This document shows, in pieces, positions 1 to 6,861 of a DNA stretch of 40,194 nucleotides. The position numbers and the translations under genes were made by a program. Source of the stretch: DAOTVS01 sp034436375 (GTDB taxonomy: Bacteria > Chloroflexota > Anaerolineae > SpSt-313). The DNA lies in assembly GCA_034436375.1 (NCBI GenBank), contig DAOTVS010000310.1, positions 1-40,194 of the forward strand. The letters are read 5' to 3'. Under the pieces are notes generated by a model, which worked only from the letters and a program-made list of their open reading frames with translations, was not told the origin of the DNA and searched no databases. How positions within the stretch are numbered: the stretch's first letter is position 1; each line of letters begins with the position of its first letter.

Positions 1-1
1 C

Positions 2-1177
2 TGGGATCACCTGGTGCTCAATGCCAGCCAGGTGACCAATCCCTCCATTGACCCCCTGCGCGAGCCCATGGAGCTGAAGACCTACATCGGCGCCAAGCCC
101 GACCGCCTGGAGATCGACCCGCGCACCAGCGAGGTGACGACGCCGATGCCGCCACAGGTTGCTATTCAAGTGCCCATCATGTTCTCTGCCATGTCCTTCG
201 GCTCGATCAGCCTGCCAGTGCAAAAATCGCTGGCCCGCGCCGCAGAGCAGGCAGGCACCCTCTTCAACACCGGCGAGGGGGGCCTGCACCGTGACCTCTA
301 TGCCTATGGCAACTCGGCCGTCGTACAAGTTGCCTCAGGGCGTTTCGGCGTCGATGCCGACTATCTCAGCGCCGGCCGCATGATCGAGATCAAGGTCGGC
401 CAGGGCGCCAAGCCTGGCATCGGCGGGCACCTGCCCGGGGAGAAGGTGAGCCCCGAGGTGGCCGCCACGCGCATGATCCCCATCGGCTCCGATGCCATCT
501 CGCCGGCGCCCCACCACGACATCTACTCCATAGAGGACCTGGCGCAGCTGATCTATGCGCTGAAAGAGGCCACTCAATACACCAAGCCGGTAGGGGTCAA
601 GATTGCCGCCGTGCACAATGTGGCCGCCATCGCCAGCGGCATCGCCCGTGCGGGGGCTGATTATATCGCTATCGACGGGCTGCGTGGCTCCACTGGCGCA
701 GCGCCCAAGATCATCCGGGACCATGTGGGCATTCCCATCGAGCTGGCCCTGGCCGCAGTCGACACCCGCCTGCGCCAGGAGGGCATCCGCCAGCGCGTCT
801 CGGTCATCGCCGCTGGGGGCATCCGCAACTCGGCCGATGTGATCAAGGCCATCGCCCTCGGCGCCGACGCCGTCTATATCGCCACCAGCGCCCTGGTCGC
901 CCTGGGCTGCCACGTCTGCCAGATGTGCTATACCGGCAAATGCTCCTGGGGTATCGCCACCCAGAATCCCTATCTGAACCGCCGCATCAACCCAGAGATC
1001 GGCGCCCGCCGCCTGGGCAACCTGCTCTTGGGCTGGAGCCATGAGATCCAGGAGATGCTGGGAGGCATGGGTATCAACGCTCTGGAGAGCCTGCGCGGCA
1101 ACCGCCTGCACTTGCGCGCCGTCGGCCTCACTGAAGCCGAGATGCGGGTGCTCGGCGTGCGGCCGGCGGGGGAGTGA
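2..1177 (+). CDS. gltB: Glutamate synthase, FMN/Fe-S domain protein (5' end outside window)
   Basis: This encodes the synthase domain of glutamate synthase, which uses FMN and a 3Fe-4S cluster to reduce 2-oxoglutarate plus ammonia to glutamate. The frame is open from base 2 and reads WDHLVLNASQVTNP before the first GTG at 14, so the real start lies upstream of the window. Visible marks are PMELKTYIG, the FMN-barrel segments SFGSIS and NTGEGG, PGIGGHLPG, and the Cys-rich segment CHVCQMCYTGKC followed by IATQNP, which matches the Fe-S binding region. There is no amidotransferase or GXGXG domain in this chain: the enzyme is split as in archaeal-type synthases, and the GXGXG domain is the next gene. 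That split form is known mainly from archaea and some anaerobic bacteria. The family call is secure; which electron donor it uses cannot be seen here. Confidence 0.93.
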   Translation, partial: WDHLVLNASQVTNPSIDPLREPMELKTYIGAKPDRLEIDPRTSEVTTPMPPQVAIQVPIMFSAMSFGSISLPVQKSLARAAEQAGTLFNTGEGGLHRDLYAYGNSAVVQVASGRFGVDADYLSAGRMIEIKVGQGAKPGIGGHLPGEKVSPEVAATRMIPIGSDAISPAPHHDIYSIEDLAQLIYALKEATQYTKPVGVKIAAVHNVAAIASGIARAGADYIAIDGLRGSTGAAPKIIRDHVGIPIELALAAVDTRLRQEGIRQRVSVIAAGGIRNSADVIKAIALGADAVYIATSALVALGCHVCQMCYTGKCSWGIATQNPYLNRRINPEIGARRLGNLLLGWSHEIQEMLGGMGINALESLRGNRLHLRAVGLTEAEMRVLGVRPAGE

Positions 1178-1339
1178 CGCGTGAAGGGGGATGCGTAAGG
1201 TCGCTATGGCGTAGTGGGCGCCGTTTCGGGCCTCACTCGCCCAGGCGCAACCGGCACCAAGCGGCTGGAACTCCGTAGCAGCGACCTTACGGATCACGCA
1301 TTACGCATCACTGATCGTGGATTACACGTGGAGGTGGTC
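1178..1339. repeat. Spacer with inverted repeat and GCGTAA/TTACGC runs
   Basis: The 162-base spacer between the two glutamate synthase genes contains a perfect 12-bp inverted repeat, CGTAAGGTCGCT at 1194-1205 and AGCGACCTTACG at 1280-1291. The right arm continues into a short repetitive run, GATCACGCATTACGCATCAC, then CTGATCGTGGATTAC. This looks like a small palindromic intergenic element inserted in the operon rather than a terminator, because no T-run follows the second arm. Its identity as a dispersed repeat is an inference. Confidence 0.5.
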
Positions 1340-2110
1340 ATGACTATCCAACCGGATACGACCCAACTCGACAGCCTGGAAATCGACGCTCGCGGCCTTT
1401 ACTACCGCGACCTGAATGCCCGCATCCGCGAAAAGGTAGCCGGCGGCTGCCGCCATCTGGTTTTACACCATGTATGCGGCCAGCGCTACATCGGCACTGG
1501 CTTGCGCGAGCCCCTCCGCATCGACATCGAGGGTACTCCTGGCAACGACCTGGGCGCCTTTATGGATGGACCCACGGTCATCGTGCATGGCAACGCGCAG
1601 GATGCCTGCGGCAACACCCTGGGCGGCGGCGAGATGGTTGTCTATGGTCGCGCGGGCGATACCACCGGCTATTCCATGCGTGGAGGCGAGATCCTCATCC
1701 AGGGCGACGTGGGCTACCGAGCCGGTATCCACATGAAAGAATGCGGCGACCGCCGTCCAGCCATCGTCATCGGCGGCGCCTGCCAGCCTTTCCTGGGCGA
1801 GTACATGGCGGGGGGCATCATTCTGCTGCTGGGGCTCAGCCTCAGGCCAGGAGAACGCCTGCAAGCCAACTTTATTGGCACCGGCATGCACGGCGGCGTG
1901 ATCTACCTGCGTTGCCCCGTCGAGCCCTGGCAGCTCGGTGCAGAATGCGGCACGAGCGAGCTGAACGAGCAGGACTGGCGGCAGGTGCGCCGCCTGGTGC
2001 AGCGGTACACGCACTACTTCGGCGGCGATGCGGAAGAAATCCTGCAGGCGCCCTTTACCAAGGTGTTCCCACTGTCCAGGCGTCCGTACGGCAACTTGTA
2101 CGCGTACTGA
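1340..2110 (+). CDS. Glutamate synthase GXGXG-domain subunit
   Basis: This is the GXGXG (alpha subunit, domain 3) part of glutamate synthase encoded as a separate protein of 256 residues. It forms the right-handed beta-helix that in fused enzymes packs against the amidotransferase and FMN domains. Repeated G-x-x-x-G strands are visible (GNDLGAFMDG, GNAQDACGNTLGGG, GRAGDTTGYSMRGG, GDVGYRAGIHMKE), ending in GGVIYLR. I chose ATG 1340 because GAGGTGG lies just upstream and the beta-helix starts soon after; an upstream in-frame extension to 1214 would cross the repeat element. It follows the FMN-domain gene on the same strand and is presumably co-transcribed with it. The C-terminal segment (RRLVQRYTHYFGGDAEEIL) is typical of the stand-alone archaeal form. 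Confidence 0.92.
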   Translation: MTIQPDTTQLDSLEIDARGLYYRDLNARIREKVAGGCRHLVLHHVCGQRYIGTGLREPLRIDIEGTPGNDLGAFMDGPTVIVHGNAQDACGNTLGGGEMVVYGRAGDTTGYSMRGGEILIQGDVGYRAGIHMKECGDRRPAIVIGGACQPFLGEYMAGGIILLLGLSLRPGERLQANFIGTGMHGGVIYLRCPVEPWQLGAECGTSELNEQDWRQVRRLVQRYTHYFGGDAEEILQAPFTKVFPLSRRPYGNLYAY

Positions 2111-2126
2111 AAGCGCTGCAGAGGAA

Positions 2127-2171
2127 CTGAGGGAAGCCAATGTCGAACCAGGTTTCCACAGGTTCCCTCAG
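2127..2171 (+). other. Inverted repeat between gltB domain gene and nrpR
   Basis: A 9-bp inverted repeat, CTGAGGGAA at 2127-2135 and TTCCCTCAG at 2163-2171, is separated by a 27-base loop. It lies 17 bases after the upstream stop codon. It could be a weak transcript end without a T-run, or an operator. It does not match the GGAA-N6-TTCC operator described for archaeal NrpR. Confidence 0.3.
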
Positions 2172-2189
2172 GCCCATCATTTCCCTGAT

Positions 2190-2217
2190 TTGCCGTAAGC
2201 GCACAATGGTGTATCAT
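2190..2217 (+). promoter_or_regulatory. Candidate promoter of nrpR
   Basis: TTGCCG (2190-2195) and TATCAT (2212-2217) are spaced 16 bases apart, ending 34 bases before the GTG start of nrpR. The match to the sigma-70 consensus is moderate. Confidence 0.4.
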
Positions 2218-2251
2218 TCCCTTCAGATACCCAGCCAGGGAGGGCGCCAAC

Positions 2252-3247
2252 GTGGTTGTTCTTGACCAGCGCGATGTGGACCGCAAAGTACTGGAAATCC
2301 TCAAGATCCTGAACCGATCAGCCGAACCCATCGGCGCGCGGGCGATTGCGCGCGAGCTCAAGGATGTAGGCATCGAACTGACGGAGCGCGCCGTGCGCTA
2401 TCACCTGCAGATTATGGACGAGCGGGGACTCACCTATCAGGTTGGGCGTGAGGGGCGCTTGATCACCGAGGCAGGGCGCGATGAGGTTGGGGCAGCCCTC
2501 GTGACCGACAAGGTCGGCTATGTGATCGGCCGTATCAAGCTGCTGGCCTTCCAGACGACTTTTGAGCCTGCCCGTCAGGAGGGCGGGGTCGTCATGAACA
2601 CGGCCCTCTTCAAGCGCAGCGAGTTCGACAAGGCCCTCGACGCTATGGCCGGCGCTTTCAAGGCCGGCATCACCGTCAGTGAGCGCGTAGGCATTACTCA
2701 GCCTGGCGACCGCATCGGCGGCACGCTCGTGCCCGAGGATCGCATCGGCTTTAGCACCGTCTGCAGCGTTACCATCAACGGCGTGCTCCTCAAGGCCGGT
2801 ATACCGATGGATTCGCGCTTTGGCGGCATCCTGGAGGTGCATGGTCGCCATCCCCACCGCTTTGTCGAGATCATACACTACAGCGGTTCGTCGCTTGACC
2901 CCTCCGAAGCTTTCATCCGTGCCCATATGACCGACGTAGGCGCGGCAGTGCGCACAGGCAATGGCCGCGTGCTGGCTAACTTTCGCGAGTTGCCCGGTCC
3001 CTGCCGTCCTCTGGTCGAAGAGACGGCCGCTCAACTGCGCGCCGCCGGCATCAGCGGCCTGTTGCAGATGGGAGAGATGGGCGAGCCCGTCTGTCAAATC
3101 CCGGTCGACCTGAACATGTGTGGCGTCATCCTCCTGGGCGGCCTCAACCCCGTCGCCGCCGCCGCCGAAGCGGGTGTCGAGGCCGATTATCACGCCATGA
3201 GCACCGTCGTCGACTTTGCCAGCCTCCGCTCTGTTTGGAGCCTGTGA
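2252..3247 (+). CDS. nrpR: NrpR-type transcriptional regulator (winged helix + NrpR domain)
   Basis: This is a 331-residue regulator of the NrpR family, which represses nitrogen-assimilation genes and releases DNA when 2-oxoglutarate binds. The N-terminal 70 residues form a winged helix (ILKILNRSAEPIGARAIARE, then ERAVRYHLQIMDERGL). The rest is one NrpR regulatory domain (formerly DUF128), with segments such as GDRIGGTLVPEDRIGF, DSRFGGILEV and MCGVILLGGLNPVAA. Archaeal NrpR proteins may carry one or two copies; here there is one. The GTG start at 2252 has AGGGAGGG about 8 bases upstream. Its position directly after the split glutamate synthase genes fits a nitrogen regulator acting on its neighbours, though I see no classical NrpR operator. 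Confidence 0.9.
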   Translation: MVVLDQRDVDRKVLEILKILNRSAEPIGARAIARELKDVGIELTERAVRYHLQIMDERGLTYQVGREGRLITEAGRDEVGAALVTDKVGYVIGRIKLLAFQTTFEPARQEGGVVMNTALFKRSEFDKALDAMAGAFKAGITVSERVGITQPGDRIGGTLVPEDRIGFSTVCSVTINGVLLKAGIPMDSRFGGILEVHGRHPHRFVEIIHYSGSSLDPSEAFIRAHMTDVGAAVRTGNGRVLANFRELPGPCRPLVEETAAQLRAAGISGLLQMGEMGEPVCQIPVDLNMCGVILLGGLNPVAAAAEAGVEADYHAMSTVVDFASLRSVWSL

Positions 3248-3261
3248 GCCCCACCTTACCG

Positions 3262-3281
3262 GCGACCACGGCCTCGGTCGC
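3262..3281 (+). terminator. Weak candidate terminator between nrpR and iolG
   Basis: GCGACC (3262-3267) and GGTCGC (3276-3281) can form a 6-bp stem with an 8-base loop, followed by a mildly T-rich stretch. It lies in the short space between two convergent genes, where a terminator is expected. The stem is short. Confidence 0.25.
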
Positions 3282-3301
3282 TTCTGGCTTGGCGCTGGCC
3301 A

Positions 3302-4324
3302 TCACTGGATCTCTGCCAGCCGCACAGGGCGCTTTTCGTGCAGCGAGCGCTCCGCCGCCATAGCCATGAGCACCGGGATGCGCCCATCGTGGCCCGTCAC
3401 CGGCGGCTCGGCATCCTGCTGGATGCTTTCCACAAAGGCGCGCATCTCCGCCACATACGATTCAGCATAACGCTCCAGGAAGAAATAGAGCGGCTTGGCG
3501 GCATGCACGCCCTCGGCGTTACAATACACGTGGCTGTCGGGGGTGTTGTTTTGCGCTGCCACCATGCCCGCAGAGCCAAAGACCTCCACCCGTTGATCAT
3601 AGCCATAGACGGCCTGGCGGCTATTGTCGATCGCGCCGAACGCGCCGTTCTCGAAGCAAAGCGTGATCACCGCCGTATCGATATCGCCGGCCTCGCCGAT
3701 CGCCGGGTCCACGCAGATGCCTCCCACGGCATAGATGCTTTCCACCTCACATCCCAGCATATAGCGCGCCATATCAAAATCATGGATGGTCATGTCGAAG
3801 AAGAGACCGCCGGAGGCGCGCACGTACTCGATTGGCGGCGGCGCCGGGTCGCGACTGGTAATGCGCAGGATGTGCGGTTGGCCAATCTTGCCTTCAGCCA
3901 CCATTTCACGGAGCCGACGAAAGCTCGGGTCAAAGCGCCGATTAAAGCCAACCTGCAGCTTGACGCCTGCCCGCGCCACGGCCTCCAGGGCCGTATCAAT
4001 CGCAGCCAGATCATGGGCGATGGGCTTTTCGCAGAAGATATGTTTGCCGGCCTGCGCAGCCTCGATAATGATCTGCGCATGGGTATCGGTCGAGGAACAG
4101 ACAGCCACCGCATCAATGGTTGGATCGGCCAGCAGGGCCCGGTAATCGGCCTCGGCGCGGGGAATATGCAAGCGAGAGGCCAACGCCAGAGCCGCATCAA
4201 AGTGTGGATCGGCCACCGCCCCCACCTGGGCCCCGGGAATACGATGAGCCAGATCCTGGGCGTGAATCTGCCCGATACGGCCCGCGCCGATAACACCGAT
4301 ACGGACCTCAGCTAGAGCAACCAT
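3302..4324 (-). CDS. iolG: Inositol 2-dehydrogenase (Gfo/Idh/MocA family)
   Basis: This 340-residue NAD-dependent dehydrogenase probably oxidises myo-inositol to scyllo-inosose, the first step of inositol breakdown in the cytoplasm. It has the Rossmann motif GVIGAGRIGQIH at residues 9-20, the EKP signature with Lys100, and the D177-x3-H181 pair (FFDMTIHDFD) usual for the catalytic site of this family. ATG 4324 has GGAGGTTGAT upstream. It is the last gene of the lacI-iol operon, 19 bases after iolE. Gfo/Idh/MocA proteins have many substrates; assignment to inositol rests on the iolE, iolD, iolB and iolA neighbours as well as on sequence. Confidence 0.88.
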   Translation of the reverse strand: MVALAEVRIGVIGAGRIGQIHAQDLAHRIPGAQVGAVADPHFDAALALASRLHIPRAEADYRALLADPTIDAVAVCSSTDTHAQIIIEAAQAGKHIFCEKPIAHDLAAIDTALEAVARAGVKLQVGFNRRFDPSFRRLREMVAEGKIGQPHILRITSRDPAPPPIEYVRASGGLFFDMTIHDFDMARYMLGCEVESIYAVGGICVDPAIGEAGDIDTAVITLCFENGAFGAIDNSRQAVYGYDQRVEVFGSAGMVAAQNNTPDSHVYCNAEGVHAAKPLYFFLERYAESYVAEMRAFVESIQQDAEPPVTGHDGRIPVLMAMAAERSLHEKRPVRLAEIQ

Positions 4325-4343
4325 GGGATCAACCTCCGGGCAT

Positions 4344-5237
4344 CTACAGGCCCAGTGTCCTCAAATAGGCACGATTGCGCCGGGCCGAATCCTTGGGCGC
4401 CCCCAGGCCGGGCAGCACATCCTGCTCCACGACAACCCAACCATCGTACTGCAGAAACTTGAGCGCAGCCACCAGGCGGGGGAAATCGACCCCCCCTCGC
4501 CCCAGCTCGCAAAAGACGCCCTGCCGCACCGCGTCGAGGTAGGTCCAGCCCTCCGCCACACGCGCCCCGACGGCTGGATCATAATCCTTTAAATGCAAGT
4601 ACCAGATGCGCCCTGCATGCTTGCGCAGCCCCGCCAAGGCATCGCCGCCCCCGAATCTGTAGTGGCCGGTGTCGAAGCACAGGCCCACCAGGCGCGGGTC
4701 GGTGAGGCTCAGCAGGGTATCGATCTCCTCCGGCGTTTCCACATAGCCACCGCAGTGATGGTGGAAAACAGTGCGCAGGCCGGCCTCGGCGCGCACTGCT
4801 TCGGCAATGCGCTGCACCCCTTGGGTAAAGATCTGCCATTCCGCCTGGCTCAGGCCGTGCTCGGGCCGGATGCGCCCGGCATTCGCCGCTCGTATAGGGT
4901 CCTTGCCGTTGTCATCGGCCAAGACCAGAAATGGCGCGCCGCCGGCTACCGCGGCCAACAGCCGCGCCACACGCACAGCCGTCTCAACGCCCGGGGCGTG
5001 GGCAGCCGGGTCTTTGAGAGCGACGGGCACAAAGGCGCCGAGCAGAGCCAGGCCCCGCGCCTGCAGCTCAGTACGCAGGCGCGCCGGAGAGGTGGGCAGA
5101 AAACCCCAGTCGCCCAGTTCAGTCCCTTCGTAGCCGGTCTCCACCATCTCGTCCAACACCTGGCGATAGCCGATCGCCTTACCCAGGCCAAACTCCAGGA
5201 TTCCCCAGGAACAGGGCGCGTTGCCGACCCGAATCAT
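4344..5237 (-). CDS. iolE: myo-Inosose-2 dehydratase
   Basis: IolE removes water from scyllo-inosose (2-keto-myo-inositol) to give the diketone that IolD hydrolyses. The 297-residue chain is a xylose-isomerase-like TIM barrel and begins with the family-typical IRVGNAPCSWGILEF. Metal-site residues are visible in VFHHHCGGYVETPEEID, VGLCFDTGHYRFGG and WYLHLKDYD. ATG 5237 is preceded by GGAGGGAGGTCAACG, a strong ribosome binding site. It lies between iolA and iolG in the operon. Length and motifs are normal for the family. Confidence 0.92.
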   Translation of the reverse strand: MIRVGNAPCSWGILEFGLGKAIGYRQVLDEMVETGYEGTELGDWGFLPTSPARLRTELQARGLALLGAFVPVALKDPAAHAPGVETAVRVARLLAAVAGGAPFLVLADDNGKDPIRAANAGRIRPEHGLSQAEWQIFTQGVQRIAEAVRAEAGLRTVFHHHCGGYVETPEEIDTLLSLTDPRLVGLCFDTGHYRFGGGDALAGLRKHAGRIWYLHLKDYDPAVGARVAEGWTYLDAVRQGVFCELGRGGVDFPRLVAALKFLQYDGWVVVEQDVLPGLGAPKDSARRNRAYLRTLGL

Positions 5238-5273
5238 CGTTGACCTCCCTCCGGCTCACGGAAACTCATAGGA

Positions 5274-6752
5274 TCAGAACTTGCGTGTCCAATCCTTCAG
5301 CCAGCGCTCCACCACCACCTTGGTCTGGGTATAGAATTCGACGGCATGATGCGCCTGGCCGTGCAGGTCGCCGAAAAAGCTTTCTCGCCAGCCACTGAAC
5401 GGAAAGTAGGCCATGGGCGCCGCCACGCCAATGTTGATGCCGACATTGCCTGCCAGCGCCTCATAGCGGAACTTGCGGGCTACGGCGCCGCTGGCAGTAA
5501 ACACACAGGCCATATTCCCATAGGTGCCGCTGTTCACCAGGGCCAGGGCATCGTCCACGGTATCAACGTCCATCAGACCCAACACAGGCCCAAAGATCTC
5601 GGTGCGGGCGATCTCACCGCCCGGGGGCACGTTTTCCAGGATCGTCGGCCGAAGAAAGTAGCCCCGCTCATAGCCGGGGATGACGGCGCCACGCCCGTCC
5701 ACGAGCGCGCTCGCCCCCTCGGTCAGGCCCTTAGCAATCAGATCCTCGATGCGCTTTTTGCTCTCGGCCGAGATCACCGGCCCCATTTGCACCCCTTCCG
5801 CCAACCCGTGGCCCACCACCCGCGCGCGGGCCGCTTCGGCCAGCGCAGGCTTGAAGGAGCGGCTTGCCTCGCCCACCAGGATAGCCAGCGACGCGGCCAG
5901 GCAACGCTGGCCGGCATTGCCGAAAGCGCTATCCATAACTATGTTGGTCGTCTGTACCCTGTCGGCATCGGGCAGAATCACGAGAGGATTCTTGGCGCCG
6001 CCCTGAGCCTGCACCCGCTTGCCCTGAGCCGCTGCCCGGCTGTAGACATGCCGCGCCACCCGTGTCGAGCCCACAAAGCTGATGGCGCGCACCAGTGGAT
6101 GGTCCAGCAACGCATTGACCGTATCCGCCGCACCGTTGACCAGGTTGACGACGCCCTGGGGAAAGCCTGCTCTCTCCAGCAGACGAAAGACCCGCTGGGT
6201 GGTCATGGGCGTCCGCTCCGACGGCTTGATGATTACCGTGTTGCCGCAGGCCACCGCATAGGGGAAAAACCAAAACGGGATCATGCCTGGAAAATTAAAA
6301 GGCGAGATGATGGCCGCCACGCCGACTGGCTGGCGAATCATGTACTCGTCGATGCCTCGCGCAATATCCTCCGAGAACTGGCCTTGCATCAGGGTTGGGA
6401 TGCCACAGGCCACCTCGACGTTCTCGATAGCACGGCGCATCTCACCCCGCGCATCGTCCAGGGTCTTGCCATTCTCCAGGACGATCGAGCGCGAGAGGTC
6501 CTCGAAGCTCTCCTCCAGCAGGTCCTTCAGCCGGAACAGGCACTGAATGCGCTGGCCGGCGGGCGTGCGCCGCCAGGTCTGGAAAGCTTCGTGCGCGGCC
6601 TGCGCCGCCCGGTCGACCTCCACCAGCGGTGAGAGCGGCACCCGCGCCAATACCTCGGCGGTGGCCGGATTCAGGACCTCCCGATATTCCGCGCCCGCGA
6701 CCTCCTGCCAGGCGCCATTCACAAAGTTGAGTAGAGTCTCCACTGATGGCAT
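5274..6752 (-). CDS. iolA: CoA-acylating (methyl)malonate-semialdehyde dehydrogenase
   Basis: This 492-residue aldehyde dehydrogenase converts malonate semialdehyde, the end product of the inositol pathway, to acetyl-CoA, CO2 and NADH; the same family handles methylmalonate semialdehyde in valine breakdown. Landmarks are ISPFNFPGMIPFWFFP in the cofactor region, SFVGSTRVARHV, QAQGGAKN, and the catalytic Cys284 in NAGQRCLAAS. The C-terminus (WFLPYA-like FPFSGW motif, then FYTQTKVV) matches the MmsA branch. GGAGGAACACG stands before ATG 6752. It is separated from iolD by a 109-base gap that is largely filled by a long hairpin, unlike the short spacings elsewhere in this operon. Confidence 0.92.
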   Translation of the reverse strand: MPSVETLLNFVNGAWQEVAGAEYREVLNPATAEVLARVPLSPLVEVDRAAQAAHEAFQTWRRTPAGQRIQCLFRLKDLLEESFEDLSRSIVLENGKTLDDARGEMRRAIENVEVACGIPTLMQGQFSEDIARGIDEYMIRQPVGVAAIISPFNFPGMIPFWFFPYAVACGNTVIIKPSERTPMTTQRVFRLLERAGFPQGVVNLVNGAADTVNALLDHPLVRAISFVGSTRVARHVYSRAAAQGKRVQAQGGAKNPLVILPDADRVQTTNIVMDSAFGNAGQRCLAASLAILVGEASRSFKPALAEAARARVVGHGLAEGVQMGPVISAESKKRIEDLIAKGLTEGASALVDGRGAVIPGYERGYFLRPTILENVPPGGEIARTEIFGPVLGLMDVDTVDDALALVNSGTYGNMACVFTASGAVARKFRYEALAGNVGINIGVAAPMAYFPFSGWRESFFGDLHGQAHHAVEFYTQTKVVVERWLKDWTRKF

Positions 6753-6785
6753 CGTGTTCCTCCCAGTCCCCTTGCTGAACCGACA

Positions 6786-6859
6786 CAGTATCGTAGTGAT
6801 GGCCTCAGTCGTTCACATCCTTAAAGAGAGGAACGGCTGAAGCCATCACCACGATACTG
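6786..6859 (-). other. Long intergenic hairpin between iolD and iolA
   Basis: Bases 6786-6814 and 6831-6859 form a 29-bp stem with a 16-base loop. Outer arms (CAGTATCGT and ACGATACTG) are perfect. Of the three departures from complementarity, two become G-U pairs only in the RNA read from the minus strand, the sense strand of the iol operon; the third is an A-C mismatch. The hairpin begins 2 bases after the iolD stop codon and ends 33 bases before the iolA start. There is no U-run after it, so it looks like a transcript-stabilising or processing element rather than a plain terminator. Confidence 0.75.
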
Positions 6860-6861
6860 AA

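Noticed and set aside
335..1297. Long open frame on the minus strand opposite the glutamate synthase genes
   Set aside because: It is antisense to a clear enzyme, shows no family motifs, and arises from high GC content.
2121..2251. NrpR operator (GGAA-N6-TTCC) before nrpR
   Set aside because: Only a different 9-bp inverted repeat is present; the spacing does not match the known operator.
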